Shown: positions 1-9,173 of the stretch, piece after piece | How the letters are laid out: each line of letters starts with the position of its first letter | Position numbering within the stretch: position 1 is the stretch's first letter | Origin: Alcanivorax sp. | GTDB lineage: Bacteria > Pseudomonadota > Gammaproteobacteria > Pseudomonadales > Alcanivoracaceae | Direction of reading: 5' to 3' | DNA length: 64,000 nucleotides | Assembly (NCBI GenBank): GCA_022565695.1 | Contig: JAIUME010000005.1 | Span: 1-64,000, forward strand | The notes under the pieces: generated by a model | What the model was told of the DNA's origin: nothing | The model's database searches: none | The model's input: only the letters and a program-made list of their open reading frames with translations | Position numbers and translations under genes: made by a program

Positions 1-65
1 GTGGGCCCTGACCTCCGAACAACAAAGAATGGAAAACCCCAAAAAAACACTCCCCAACAAGCCGC

Positions 66-91
66 AAAAAAAAGCCCGCTGGGGAGCGGGC
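66..91 (-). terminator. Rho-independent terminator
   Basis: Seven-base-pair GC stem (GCCCGCT 74-80 with AGCGGGC 85-91) and a GGGG loop, with eight A residues at 66-73. Read on the minus strand this is a hairpin followed by eight T residues, the classic terminator form. It lies about 230 bases past the stop of the leftward PhoD-like gene, the only leftward gene that could use it here. The plus-strand tail is only weakly T-rich. Confidence 0.7.
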
Positions 92-319
92 GACTTGTTT
101 CAGGCTGTTTGATTCAGGCTATGCCGCTCGTTGGCGGCCGCCCCGTGGCCTGATGCAGGCCGGTTTGAGATGAGCTTCTGAAAAGGAACATCCTTGTTCG
201 CTTCCTCATCCATGAGTCAGGAAAGCATAGGCCTTCGGCGGGGCCAGGCATGCAGGACATTGCCCATGATTGATGTAAGCCATCGCCGACAGTTTTTGCA
301 GGCCATTCGCTACCATCTG
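92..319. other. Non-coding stretch
   Basis: No convincing gene between the terminator and the stop of the PhoD-like gene. A short hairpin (GGCCTG 147-152 with CAGGCC 156-161) has no T tract. The only open frame here reads antisense into the phosphatase gene and has no ribosome-binding site. The base pairs left of the terminator (1-65) also show nothing. Confidence 0.5.
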
Positions 320-1783
320 CTAATCAGGGCTCAACCAGGTGCGCTGTACCGTCATCTCCGGCAGTGGATCACCCCGCCGGTCGTAGAGGCGGAATGCGAA
401 GCCCTCGGGTGTCACCGTTACCCGCGCGAAGGCATCACGGCTGTAGACGCCGCTGAGCAGGGACACCCTGAATTTCGAGGGTAGCGAGAAGCGTGCCAGC
501 AGACGCGACCAGAAGCTGTCTGTTGCCAGCCCGCCGCGGCCCTGGATCATGGGTCCATACCAGCGAAACGGCAGTAACGCGGTAGGCCAGAACAGGCCCG
601 AACTGATCAGGCTGTATGCCAGGGGTGCACGCCGGCTGCCGCAGGACACGGCTGCTACCAGGGAGGCGTGCACATCGCCGCAGACAAAGGCGACTCGTGG
701 CAGTTTGTGGCGGCGGATGAGGTCCAGAATCCGGGTGCGCTGATGGACGAAGCCCTCCCAGGCATCGCGGCCCCGGAACACCGGCTGGTTGTCCGGAAAC
801 ATGACCACCGGGGATACGATCAGCTTGACCCGCTCCGGGCCGTCCAGCAGCCAGTCCGTCAGGGCCTGTTCCTGTTCCGGGGAAATCATCAGGCGCTGTG
901 AGGCGCTGCCGACGGTCCGTCGCTCGGTGCGTACGTCCATCACGAACATGTCCAGACAGCCATGGCGGAAGTGATACCAGAGGTGATCCGGGTCGCGGTC
1001 GGGATAGCGCCCCGTCGGGTCCAGGGGCATCGCCGGGCTGTGGGATGCCTGGTAGATCTGGTATGCCTTGATGGCGGCCGGGAATTTTTCCACCCAGTCA
1101 CGCGGCGATGCCGAGGCCGGCCAGTTATCCTCGATTTCGTGGTCGTCCAGGATCATGTAGGTCGGTGTCTGAGCCATCAGACTGCGCATGGCGGGCTGAC
1201 CGAAGGCGCTGCGGTAACGGTGCAGGTAGCCTTCTTCGGTGCTGATCGCCCCCAGCCGGTTCAGCGGGTCGGCATAGATCTGGTCGCCGCAGAACAGGAC
1301 GAAATCGGCATTGCCCTCACGCGCCTGATGGGTCTGCATGGCGGCGAAGGTCTTGTCTGCGCGATCATCGGAAATCCGCCCGCCCAGATCGAAGAAGCGA
1401 TAGCTGCAGGAACCGAACAGGAAACTGACAGGCGCCTGCGGGTCGTCGGGGGCAGTGCGAAAACCGCCGACGCTGGCCTGCTGCCAGTCCAGGGCGGTGT
1501 CCGGTACCGCCGGGTCTGTCACCCAGCCGGTGCGGTAGATGTATTCGCAGCCGGGCTGCAGGTCGTTGAGTACGACCACGCCGCTGCCATCAAAGTTGGC
1601 ATTCAATCGGAACGCCAGCGGCGGACTCCAGTCCGGCTGGTCGCGCTGGCGCCACTGGATGCGCCCGTACATCGCCTTGCGACGGTCCGCGATTGCGGCC
1701 ACGGCCGCGCGCCCGAAGATCCGTACCCGGGTCGTGCCGCATTCCCCGACAATCGGCCCTACCGAAAATCCCTTTACGCTCAT
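320..1783 (-). CDS. PhoD-like metallophosphatase family protein
   Basis: A 487-residue calcineurin-like (PhoD/MPP_PhoD) phosphatase, expected to hydrolyse phosphate mono- or diesters with a bound metal centre. Metal-binding style motifs are GSCS at 124-127, GDQIYAD at 166-172, DDHEIEDNW at 213-221 and CGDVH at 368-372. An N-terminal beta-rich region (about 1-115) precedes the catalytic domain. No Tat or Sec signal is evident, unlike secreted PhoD enzymes, so a cytoplasmic form is likely. I chose the start at 1783 because it gives the sequence MSVKGF at a sensible distance from a G-rich stretch; in-frame Met codons at 1795 and 1864 are alternatives. The gene stands alone, divergent from the sensor kinase. 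The substrate is unknown. Confidence 0.85.
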   Translation of the reverse strand: MSVKGFSVGPIVGECGTTRVRIFGRAAVAAIADRRKAMYGRIQWRQRDQPDWSPPLAFRLNANFDGSGVVVLNDLQPGCEYIYRTGWVTDPAVPDTALDWQQASVGGFRTAPDDPQAPVSFLFGSCSYRFFDLGGRISDDRADKTFAAMQTHQAREGNADFVLFCGDQIYADPLNRLGAISTEEGYLHRYRSAFGQPAMRSLMAQTPTYMILDDHEIEDNWPASASPRDWVEKFPAAIKAYQIYQASHSPAMPLDPTGRYPDRDPDHLWYHFRHGCLDMFVMDVRTERRTVGSASQRLMISPEQEQALTDWLLDGPERVKLIVSPVVMFPDNQPVFRGRDAWEGFVHQRTRILDLIRRHKLPRVAFVCGDVHASLVAAVSCGSRRAPLAYSLISSGLFWPTALLPFRWYGPMIQGRGGLATDSFWSRLLARFSLPSKFRVSLLSGVYSRDAFARVTVTPEGFAFRLYDRRGDPLPEMTVQRTWLSPD

Positions 1784-2095
1784 TGCCACCCCCATTGCCT
1801 CCTCGTTGCCTCCCTGTGTGCCACTCACTCGCTCTGCCCCTCCCCCAGGGGCCCACACTGGCACGATAGCCTCAGATCCCCACGCGGCGCCACCCGTGAC
1901 GGCGCTCGCCGTCCCGCCTGGGCCTTCGGGGTGAACCGGGCCGTTCTTCTGCTATGCTCGGCAAACGCTGAAGGACAAACACTAAAGGATTTGTGGCCGG
2001 ACACGCTGCCCGCTACCATAAACAAATAGGAATAAAGTACCAATGGCTGTCGGCGGCTGCGCCGTGCGCAGCAAGCGGCCAGATTCGGGGACGGG
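1784..2095. other. Divergent intergenic region with a candidate promoter
   Basis: About 310 bases between the divergent phosphatase and kinase genes. A plausible rightward sigma70 promoter is TTGTGG (1991-1996), 17 bases, TACCAT (2014-2019), placed about 75 bases before the kinase start. The matches are modest (3/6 and 4/6). No clear operator or hairpin was seen. Confidence 0.3.
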
Positions 2096-4996
2096 ATGCA
2101 ACGAATGACTGATACGGCAGCCGCGCGGGCCGTGGGCCAGGGAAGCGGGCTTTGCGCACATCCCGCGTGGCGTGACGTCCTGCTGTGCCCGGCGCTGTGG
2201 CTGGCGCTGCTGCTGGTACTCTGGGCCTTCCCGGTGCAGGCTGCTCTGGTCCTCGACGAGGCGCAACTGGCGTACCCTGCAGCGCACTCCGAGAGTGCCT
2301 ATCTCTGTGCGCCGGAAGCAGAGCTGTCGCCGGAATCGGTGCTGGCCAACCCCGACGCGTACCTCTGGCAACCTGCCGGTACACGTATCCCCAACTTCGG
2401 TTTTACCCGCGACATCTGCTGGTTCCGTCTGCCAATACATAACACCGGAACGGACGAGCAGCGTTGGCTGCTGCAGTTGGGCAGCGCCCTGGTCAGTGAA
2501 GTGGATTTCTATCTGCGCCACCCGGATGGTCGTGTCACGGACACGGCACGTGCAGGCCATGCCCTGCGCTACGATGTCCGGCCTTACCCGTACCAGTTGC
2601 CCACTTTCCCGCTGAGCATCCCTGTCGGCGCGCAGGCGGAAGCGTTCGTGCGCATCAGCACCACCTACAGCATGCAGGCCCCCATTGCGGTGCTGGAGCG
2701 CTCGGAGATGGAGCGGCGCGCGCAGAATACGCTGCTGTTGCAAGGGCTGTTCTTCGGCAGCCTGCTGGTGATGATGCTCTACAACCTGTTCCTGTACATC
2801 TCGATACGGGAAAAGGCCTATCTGCTGTACGTGGCCTGGTCGTTCACCATCACCCTGTTTCTGGCCGTCCTGCACGGCTTTGCCCAGCGTTATCTGTGGC
2901 CGGGCACGCCGCTGCTGAGCACCTACGGCACCCTGTACCTGCTGCCGTTGATCGTGATTCTGCCGCCGCTGTTCACCATTCATTTTCTTGAGCTGCCCCA
3001 GCGGGCGCCGCTGCTGTATCGCGTGCTGCGTTTCCATGTCGGTATCGGTATCGCCCTGTTGTTACTGACGCCGTTCATCAGCCGGGACATCATGGTGCCC
3101 ATGGCGGTGTTTGCCATTCTGGCCATGGACCTGGCCATCCTGGTGGTGGGTATCCTGCGCACCAGGGCAGGTGATCTGGATGCCCGCATCTTCACCTTTG
3201 CCTGGATCTGTTTTCTTATCGGCACCGCCACCATGTCGATCAGCAAGCTTGGCTGGGTGCCACGCAACAATTTCACCGAATATCTTATTCAGGTCGGGGT
3301 GTTCATCGAGGTGGTGCTGCTGTCCTTCGCCCTCGCTTACCGCATCAATCGGCTCAAGACGGAGCACTCGGGCGCGGCACGTGAGCGCGCGCTGGCGGAA
3401 ATGGAGGTGTTCAAGGCCGGCGCCCGCAATCAGGCCAAGAGCGAGTTCCTCGCCACCATGAGCCATGAGATACGCACGCCCATGAACGGCGTGCTCGGCA
3501 TGACCGACTTGCTGAAACGCACCCCGATGAGCAATCAGCAATCGCAGTATGTCGACACGATTCATGAAGCCACCCGGTCACTGCTTACCGTCATCAATGA
3601 CATCCTGGATTATTCCCGCATCGAAGCCGGCAAACTCGAGCTGGAGAATGTGGAAGTCCGCATTGAAGATCTGGTGGATGACTGCGTATCGCTGTTCGCC
3701 CTGCACGCCAGTGAGCGCAACATCCCGGTCTACACCTATCTGGACAGCCGCGTCCCGGCCGTCATACACACCGATCCGGTGCGGGTGAAGCAGATCATCA
3801 CCAACCTGCTCAGCAATGCCTTCAAGTTCACCGAGCATGGCCAGATTGCCCTGCATGTGGCGTTGCGTCAGCCACCGGATGCCAACGGGCGCTGCCTGTT
3901 GCAGTTCGAAGTGTCGGATACCGGCAGCGGCCTCAATGACGCCCAGCAGCGCATGCTGTTCCGTGATTTCAGTGAGCCTGACACGGCCCCTTCTCCGCAG
4001 CGACGGGGCGCGGGCCTGGGCCTCACCATCAGCCAGCGGCTGTGTCAGCTGATGGGCGGAGAGATCGGCGTCAACAGTTCACCGGGGCGTGGCGCGACCT
4101 TCTGGTTCACGGTGCAGAGTCGCTGTGCCAATGTTTCCGCCATCGTGCCTGCGCTGCTGCGCAAGCGGTTACTGGTGGTCGATCCCGAGCCTTCTTTCTG
4201 CCTCAGTGTTTCGCAGATGGCGGCGCGCTGGGGCATGGACGTGGAGGACTGCCGTGATATCGCCGGCGCCAGCGAGCGATTGAGTCGCGCCACCGGGCAA
4301 GCCCCCTTCGATGCCATGCTGGTCAATCGGCGCTTGCGCGAGGATCTGGCGCAGTTGCCCGAAGCGACGCGCCCCCGGATCCTGCTGCTCGCTGGCGCAG
4401 CGGGCGAGGCGGCGGGCGACGACCTGACGCTGGACGCGCCACTGATCAACACCCCCATCCGCGCCAGGAACCTGCGTGACCTGCTGATCCGCTATCTCAG
4501 CAGGTCGTCACGCAACCCGCAGCCTGGCAAGGGCTCCGCCGATAGCGCGCGGCAGCGCCCCGCCGAACAGGACGAGCTGAGCCAGCTCAACGTGCTGGTG
4601 GCCGAGGACAATGCCGTCAACCAGCTGGTTATCGACAGCATTCTGAAGACCGCTGGCATTCGGGCAACGCTGGTCAACAACGGGCAGGAGGCGCTCGCAG
4701 CGTTCAAGGGCAACCGCCGTCACTGGCATATCGTCTTCATGGATTGCGAGATGCCGGTGATGGATGGTTACCAGGCCACCCGGGAAATTCGCGCTTTGGA
4801 ACAGGGCGCCCCGCAGGACGGACAGGACCGCCGCAGCTGGATCATCGCGCTGAGCGCCCATGCCTCCGGCGATCATATCCAGCAAGCCCGGGACGCCGGC
4901 GTCGACGACTATCTCAGCAAACCGGTCTCCCGGGATCAGGTGATCGACGCGATCCTGCGCTCCACACGACGCCAGAACACCGCCGGTTCTGCCTGA
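2096..4996 (+). CDS. Hybrid sensor histidine kinase, 7TMR-DISM sensor, two receiver domains
   Basis: A 966-residue inner-membrane hybrid kinase. An N-terminal signal-like helix (about 27-49) leads to a periplasmic 7TMR-DISMED2 sensor (about 50-200) and seven membrane helices (about 215-415). A HisKA domain follows with the phospho-accepting His457 in [11 protein letters not shown]. The HATPase domain (about 555-675) shows [14 protein letters not shown] and GAGLGL boxes. A first receiver-like domain (about 690-800) has Asn where the phosphorylated Asp should be (FDAMLVN), so it is degenerate. The last receiver (about 834-955) is intact, with acidic Asp838 and phospho-acceptor Asp883 in FMDCEMP. 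There is no Hpt domain or adjacent response regulator, so the output partner lies elsewhere. The domain plan resembles RetS/LadS-type kinases. Met at 2105 is an alternative start. Confidence 0.9.
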   Translation: MQRMTDTAAARAVGQGSGLCAHPAWRDVLLCPALWLALLLVLWAFPVQAALVLDEAQLAYPAAHSESAYLCAPEAELSPESVLANPDAYLWQPAGTRIPNFGFTRDICWFRLPIHNTGTDEQRWLLQLGSALVSEVDFYLRHPDGRVTDTARAGHALRYDVRPYPYQLPTFPLSIPVGAQAEAFVRISTTYSMQAPIAVLERSEMERRAQNTLLLQGLFFGSLLVMMLYNLFLYISIREKAYLLYVAWSFTITLFLAVLHGFAQRYLWPGTPLLSTYGTLYLLPLIVILPPLFTIHFLELPQRAPLLYRVLRFHVGIGIALLLLTPFISRDIMVPMAVFAILAMDLAILVVGILRTRAGDLDARIFTFAWICFLIGTATMSISKLGWVPRNNFTEYLIQVGVFIEVVLLSFALAYRINRLKTEHSGAARERALAEMEVFKAGARNQAKSEFLATMSHEIRTPMNGVLGMTDLLKRTPMSNQQSQYVDTIHEATRSLLTVINDILDYSRIEAGKLELENVEVRIEDLVDDCVSLFALHASERNIPVYTYLDSRVPAVIHTDPVRVKQIITNLLSNAFKFTEHGQIALHVALRQPPDANGRCLLQFEVSDTGSGLNDAQQRMLFRDFSEPDTAPSPQRRGAGLGLTISQRLCQLMGGEIGVNSSPGRGATFWFTVQSRCANVSAIVPALLRKRLLVVDPEPSFCLSVSQMAARWGMDVEDCRDIAGASERLSRATGQAPFDAMLVNRRLREDLAQLPEATRPRILLLAGAAGEAAGDDLTLDAPLINTPIRARNLRDLLIRYLSRSSRNPQPGKGSADSARQRPAEQDELSQLNVLVAEDNAVNQLVIDSILKTAGIRATLVNNGQEALAAFKGNRRHWHIVFMDCEMPVMDGYQATREIRALEQGAPQDGQDRRSWIIALSAHASGDHIQQARDAGVDDYLSKPVSRDQVIDAILRSTRRQNTAGSA

Positions 4997-5085
4997 CCTG
5001 GCCCCGCCGATGCAGGCGGGTGGCACCACCGGCCCTTGACCCTTATCATTGGGCGCCCATCTCCAGCCTACGGATTCGCCGCACC

Positions 5086-7137
5086 ATGACCGACGCGCCA
5101 CGCAAGATTCTGGTGACCAGTGCCCTGCCCTACGCCAATGGCTCCATTCATCTGGGGCATATGCTTGAGCATATCCAGACCGATATCTGGGTGCGCTTCC
5201 AGAAAATGCGCGGCGAGCACTGCATCTATGTCTGTGCGGACGACGCCCACGGCACCGCCATCATGCTCAAGGCGGAAGAGACCGGCATTACGCCGGAGGA
5301 GCAGATCGCCCGGGTGCAGGCGGAGCACGAGCGGGATTTTCATGGCTTCCTGATTCGCTATGATCATTATCACAGCACCCACAGCCCGGAAAACCGGGCG
5401 CTTTCCGAGCAGGTCTATACCCTGAACCGGGATGCCGGCTACATCATCGAAAAAGAGATCACCCAGCTGTATGACCCGGTCAAGGGCATGTTCCTGGCGG
5501 ACCGCTTCGTGCGCGGCACCTGCCCCAAGTGCGGTGCGGAAGACCAGTTTGGCGACAACTGCGAGGTGTGCAGCGCCACGTACACGCCGGCGGAATTGAT
5601 CAAGCCCTACTCCACCATCAGTGGCGCAACACCTGAAGAACGGCAGACGACACAGCTGTTCTTTGATCTGCCACGTTTCGAAGGCATGCTGCGCCAGTGG
5701 CTCGACAGCGATGCCCTGCAGCCCAGTGTGGCCAACAAGCTGCGGGAGTGGGTGGACGCAGGCCTGCAGCCCTGGGACATCAGCCGTGAAGCGCCCTACT
5801 TCGGCTTCGAGATTCCCGGTTGGCCGGGCAAGTACTTCTATGTGTGGCTGGATGCGCCAATAGGCTATATGGCCAGCTTCCGTCATTACTGCGACAAGCA
5901 CGGGCTGGATTTCGACGAGTACTGGCGCGAAGGCAGCACCACGGAGCTGCATCATTTCATCGGCAAGGACATCGTCAATTTCCACGGCCTGTTCTGGCCC
6001 GCCATGCTCGAAGGCGCGGGGCTGCGCAAACCCACAGCGCTGCACGTGCATGGTTTTGTCACGGTCAATGGCGCCAAGATGTCGAAATCACGGGGCACCT
6101 TCATCAAGGCCAGCACCTATCTCGAACATCTGGACCCCGAGTATCTGCGCTACTATTTTGCCGCCAAGCTGGGCAAGGGCGTGGATGATTTCGATCTGAA
6201 TCTGGAAGACTTCGTGCTGCGGGTCAACGCGGATCTGGTGGGCAAAGTGGTGAATATTGCCAGCCGCACCGGCAATTTCGTGCACAAGTTCGGTGGTCGC
6301 CTGCCGGCGCAACTGGACAACGAGGCGCTGGTGCGGGACGTGCAGGCTGCTGCGCCACGCATTGCCGCCCTGTACGAGGCGCGGGAATTCGGCAAGGCGA
6401 TTCGCGACATCATGATGCTCGCCGATCAGGCCAACCAGTACATCAATGATCAGGCGCCCTGGAAGCTGGCGAAAGAAGACGGCAACGAGGCGAAGGTGCT
6501 GGCGGTTTGCGCCAGCGCACTGAACGTATTCCGCCTGCTGGTGCTGTATCTCAAACCGGTCATGCCGGCACTGGCGGAGAAGACCGAAGCCTTCCTGCGC
6601 ATTGCGCCGCTGCGCTGGGAAGATGCCGATACGCTGCTCCGGGATCACGACATCGAACGCTTCAGCGCCATGATCAGCCGCGTGGACAACAAGCAGGTGG
6701 AGGCCATGCTGGCCGCTTCGAAGGACACCACAGCAGCGGCCGAGCCGGTGAAGGCAACGGCGTCTAAGAAAGCCGCGAAAGCGCCTGCGTCCGCGCCTGC
6801 ACCCGCATCAGACACCATCAGCATCGACGACTTCCTGCGCGTCAAGTTACGCGTGGCACGCATCGTCAAGGCAGCCCACGTGGAAGGTGCCGACAAACTG
6901 CTCCAGCTGACCCTGGATCTGGGTGATGAAACCCGCAATGTCTTCGCAGGCATCAAGGCAAAATATGCACCGGAAGACATTGAGGGCCGCCTGACCGTGG
7001 TGGTCGCCAACCTGGCCCCGCGCAAGATGAAGTTCGGCATGTCCGAGGGCATGGTGCTGGCCGCAGGCCCCGGCGGCGAAGACATCTTCCTGCTCAGCCC
7101 CGACAGCGGTGCGCAGCCAGGTATGGAAGTTCGTTAA
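5086..7137 (+). CDS. metG: Methionyl-tRNA synthetase
   Basis: A 683-residue class I aminoacyl-tRNA synthetase that charges tRNA-Met with methionine, in the cytoplasm. The HIGH motif is HLGH at 22-25 and the KMSKS motif is exact at 331-335. A zinc knuckle uses Cys146, Cys149, Cys159 and Cys162. An Ala/Lys/Pro-rich linker leads to the C-terminal tRNA-binding (EMAP/Arc1-like) domain that makes the dimeric long form. The open frame extends upstream, but the start at 5086 (MTDAPRKIL) is where family similarity begins. It lies 89 bases after the kinase gene and 15 bases before the patatin-like gene, which is probably co-transcribed. Confidence 0.97.
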   Translation: MTDAPRKILVTSALPYANGSIHLGHMLEHIQTDIWVRFQKMRGEHCIYVCADDAHGTAIMLKAEETGITPEEQIARVQAEHERDFHGFLIRYDHYHSTHSPENRALSEQVYTLNRDAGYIIEKEITQLYDPVKGMFLADRFVRGTCPKCGAEDQFGDNCEVCSATYTPAELIKPYSTISGATPEERQTTQLFFDLPRFEGMLRQWLDSDALQPSVANKLREWVDAGLQPWDISREAPYFGFEIPGWPGKYFYVWLDAPIGYMASFRHYCDKHGLDFDEYWREGSTTELHHFIGKDIVNFHGLFWPAMLEGAGLRKPTALHVHGFVTVNGAKMSKSRGTFIKASTYLEHLDPEYLRYYFAAKLGKGVDDFDLNLEDFVLRVNADLVGKVVNIASRTGNFVHKFGGRLPAQLDNEALVRDVQAAAPRIAALYEAREFGKAIRDIMMLADQANQYINDQAPWKLAKEDGNEAKVLAVCASALNVFRLLVLYLKPVMPALAEKTEAFLRIAPLRWEDADTLLRDHDIERFSAMISRVDNKQVEAMLAASKDTTAAAEPVKATASKKAAKAPASAPAPASDTISIDDFLRVKLRVARIVKAAHVEGADKLLQLTLDLGDETRNVFAGIKAKYAPEDIEGRLTVVVANLAPRKMKFGMSEGMVLAAGPGGEDIFLLSPDSGAQPGMEVR

Positions 7138-7152
7138 AGGAAGTACGCTGTT

Positions 7153-8220
7153 ATGCACCTGCGCCTGATTGCTGGCCCGAAAGCCCGGGCTCACCTGCTC
7201 GAACATGGCCTGCGCCAGGCCGATTTTTCGGTCATGGTGGGCGCCAGTGGCGGCCCCAAATGGCTCGCCCTGGCCAGGCTGGACCAGTACCTGTTCGGTG
7301 AGTTCTTTCGCGACCGCGACACGCCCTTGCACCTGATCGGCAGTTCTGCCGGCGCCTGGCGCTTTACCTGCTTCGCCCGCAAGGACCCGGTCGCCGCTTC
7401 AGCGGCCTTTGCCCGCGCCTATCAGGAGATTGAGTACCCGCGGGGCATCAGCGTGGCGGAAGTGACCGAGCGCTCGCAGACATTGCTGCACGCCGTGCTG
7501 CCCGACCCGGACGCCGCACAGGAAGTGCTGGGTAACCCGAACATCAAACTGAACCTCATCGTTGCCCGAGCCAAGGGCATCACCACAGCCCGCCAGCGAG
7601 GCTGGCAGGCCGCCAGCCTGGGCGTCACCGCACTGGCCAATGCCGTGCACCGGCGCACCCTCGGCGCCTTCTTCGAGCGCGTGCTGTTCCACGCTGCCGA
7701 TGACCAGCCGCCGTTCTACCACATCAACGATCTGCCCACCCGGCGTGTGCCGCTGGCGACCGACAATCTGCGCGATGCCGTCCTCGCCTCGGGCTCCATT
7801 CCCCTGGTGCTCAGTGGCGTGCCGGACATTGCCGGCGCCGGCCCGGGCATCTACTACGATGGCGGCATCACCGACTACCACTTTGATATCCCGTTTACCG
7901 ACGAGGGTCTGGTGCTCTACCCGCACTTCTATCCCTATGCCTCGCCCGGCTGGTTCGACAAGAGCCTGAAGTGGCGACGCGCCCGGCCGCAGCATTATGA
8001 GAACGTGCTCATGGTGTGCCCCTCTCGCGAATGGATCGCGGCATTGCCTTACGGCAAGATTCCCGACCGCAAGGACTTCGGGCGTATGACCCATGACCAG
8101 AAGGTCGCTTACTGGGGCGAAACCATCGACCGCTCACAACAACTGGCAGAAGAATTTCACCAGCTGACCCAGGACAGGGACCGCCTCGCGCACCACTTGG
8201 GTGCAACGAGTGCTCAATAA
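7153..8220 (+). CDS. Patatin-like phospholipase family protein
   Basis: A 355-residue putative lipid acyl hydrolase. The Ser-Asp catalytic dyad is visible: Ser65 in GSSAG (GxSxG) and Asp236 in YYDGG. A glycine-rich oxyanion loop (GASGGPK) lies near residue 30. No signal peptide or membrane helix is visible, so it probably acts in the cytoplasm or at the inner face of the membrane. A ribosome-binding site (AAGGAAG) sits nine bases before the ATG, and only 15 bases separate it from metG. The natural substrate cannot be told from sequence. Confidence 0.82.
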   Translation: MHLRLIAGPKARAHLLEHGLRQADFSVMVGASGGPKWLALARLDQYLFGEFFRDRDTPLHLIGSSAGAWRFTCFARKDPVAASAAFARAYQEIEYPRGISVAEVTERSQTLLHAVLPDPDAAQEVLGNPNIKLNLIVARAKGITTARQRGWQAASLGVTALANAVHRRTLGAFFERVLFHAADDQPPFYHINDLPTRRVPLATDNLRDAVLASGSIPLVLSGVPDIAGAGPGIYYDGGITDYHFDIPFTDEGLVLYPHFYPYASPGWFDKSLKWRRARPQHYENVLMVCPSREWIAALPYGKIPDRKDFGRMTHDQKVAYWGETIDRSQQLAEEFHQLTQDRDRLAHHLGATSAQ

Positions 8221-8277
8221 ATAGACAAACAACCCTTGTCAATCGGCATCTTGCCCCCACATCCCACCTGATTCATT

Positions 8278-8309
8278 GCTTATCGTCGGGCGGCAGCCGG
8301 ACGATAAGC
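8278..8309. repeat. Perfect 10-bp inverted repeat upstream of ahpC
   Basis: Arms GCTTATCGTC (8278-8287) and GACGATAAGC (8300-8309) with a 12-base GC-rich spacer. There is no T tract, so a simple terminator for the metG-patatin transcript is not well supported. The right arm overlaps the first half of the OxyR-type site, so the repeat may instead be a regulator site. Confidence 0.55.
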
Positions 8310-8340
8310 TGCGCCTATGACGGCCATACTTGCAATGCAT
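8304..8340 (+). promoter_or_regulatory. Candidate OxyR-binding site and ahpC promoter
   Basis: Two 15-base elements, ATAAGCTGCGCCTAT (8304-8318) and ATACTTGCAATGCAT (8326-8340), are separated by exactly seven bases. This matches the spacing of the OxyR consensus (ATAG-N7-CTAT-N7-ATAG-N7-CTAT), with mismatches mostly in the fourth base of each half. A fitting sigma70 promoter follows at once: TAAACA (8341-8346), 17 bases, TATGAT (8364-8369), then the ahpC start 40 bases on. Activators of this class sit next to the -35 box, as here. Confidence 0.55.
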
Positions 8341-8409
8341 TAAACAGATGGCCAGCCAGGCGCTATGATCACCACCAGTCCAAACAGCAACCTTCACAAG
8401 GAGCACTCA

Positions 8410-8973
8410 ATGTCGCTGATCAATACCGAAGTCAAACCGTTCAAAGCCACTGCATTCAAGAACGGTGAGTTCATGGAAGTCACTGATGCCGACCTGAAAG
8501 GCAAATGGTCCGTTGTCTTCTTCTATCCGGCCGACTTCACATTCGTGTGCCCGACCGAACTGGAAGATCTGGCTGAGCAGTACGACGAATTCCAGAAGCT
8601 GGGTGTGGAAATTTACGGCGTGTCCACTGACACCCACTTCGCCCACAAAGCCTGGCACGACACTTCCGATGCGATCAGCAAAGTAAATTACGCGCTGATC
8701 GGCGATCCGACACACGTGCTGTCCCGCAACTTTGAAGTGCTGATCGAAGCTGACGGCATCGCAGAGCGTGGCACCTTCGTGATCAATCCCGATGGCCACA
8801 TCAAGATTGCCGAACTGCACGACGGCGGCATTGGCCGTGACGCGTCCGAGCTGCTGCGCAAAGTGCGCGCCGCCCTGTACGTTGCTGCGCACCCCGGCGA
8901 AGTCTGCCCGGCCAAGTGGAAAGAAGGCGAGAAAACGCTGAAGCCCTCTCTGGATCTGGTCGGCAAGATCTGA
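8410..8973 (+). CDS. ahpC: Alkyl hydroperoxide reductase subunit C (peroxiredoxin)
   Basis: A 187-residue typical 2-Cys peroxiredoxin that reduces hydrogen peroxide, organic peroxides and peroxynitrite in the cytoplasm and is recycled by AhpF. The peroxidatic Cys47 lies in FVCPTE and the resolving Cys166 in EVCPAKW, the same numbering style as the enterobacterial AhpC. The C-terminal extension typical of the redox-sensitive type is present. The start at 8410 is supported by AAGGAG just upstream and by length; an upstream in-frame Met at 8365 lies within the promoter. It is followed by ahpF and preceded by an OxyR-type site, so peroxide induction is likely. Confidence 0.97.
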   Translation: MSLINTEVKPFKATAFKNGEFMEVTDADLKGKWSVVFFYPADFTFVCPTELEDLAEQYDEFQKLGVEIYGVSTDTHFAHKAWHDTSDAISKVNYALIGDPTHVLSRNFEVLIEADGIAERGTFVINPDGHIKIAELHDGGIGRDASELLRKVRAALYVAAHPGEVCPAKWKEGEKTLKPSLDLVGKI

Positions 8974-8979
8974 GTCGGC

Positions 8980-9023
8980 TGACCGGCAAGGTCGGCGCCT
9001 CGGCGCCGGCCACTTGCCAGTCA
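8980..9023 (+). repeat. Long intercistronic hairpin between ahpC and ahpF
   Basis: Starts seven bases after the ahpC stop. Arms pair as TGAC/GTCA, then GGCAA/TTGCC, then GGTC/GGCC (with one G-T pair), then GGCGC/GCGCC around a CTCG tetraloop, with one mismatch and a two-base bulge. There is no T tract, so it is more likely a partial terminator or a 3' stabiliser of ahpC mRNA than a full stop. Either would lower AhpF relative to AhpC. Confidence 0.6.
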
Positions 9024-9173
9024 CCAGAAAAATTCGCCCGGGTCGGCCTTACCCCTCGCAGCAGCCATACCGCCACAAGCGGCACGGCAGCACCCTGCGA
9101 CGGCTTCCCCGGGCGTTGCTGTATCTGAAACACGGTAATTGAGCATCTTACTTTACTGGTGGAGACCCCGCAC

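Noticed and set aside
962-2029. Long rightward open frame of about 355 codons
   Set aside because: Lies antisense to the PhoD-like gene, shows no family sequence and has a composition typical of shadows in GC-rich DNA.
1982-3037. Leftward 351-codon frame opposite the sensor kinase
   Set aside because: Gln/Arg/His-rich product with no recognisable domain; the kinase on the other strand is certain.
8278-8309. Simple rho-independent terminator after the patatin-like gene
   Set aside because: Good stem but no T tract on either side, and it overlaps the OxyR-type element; kept as an inverted repeat only.
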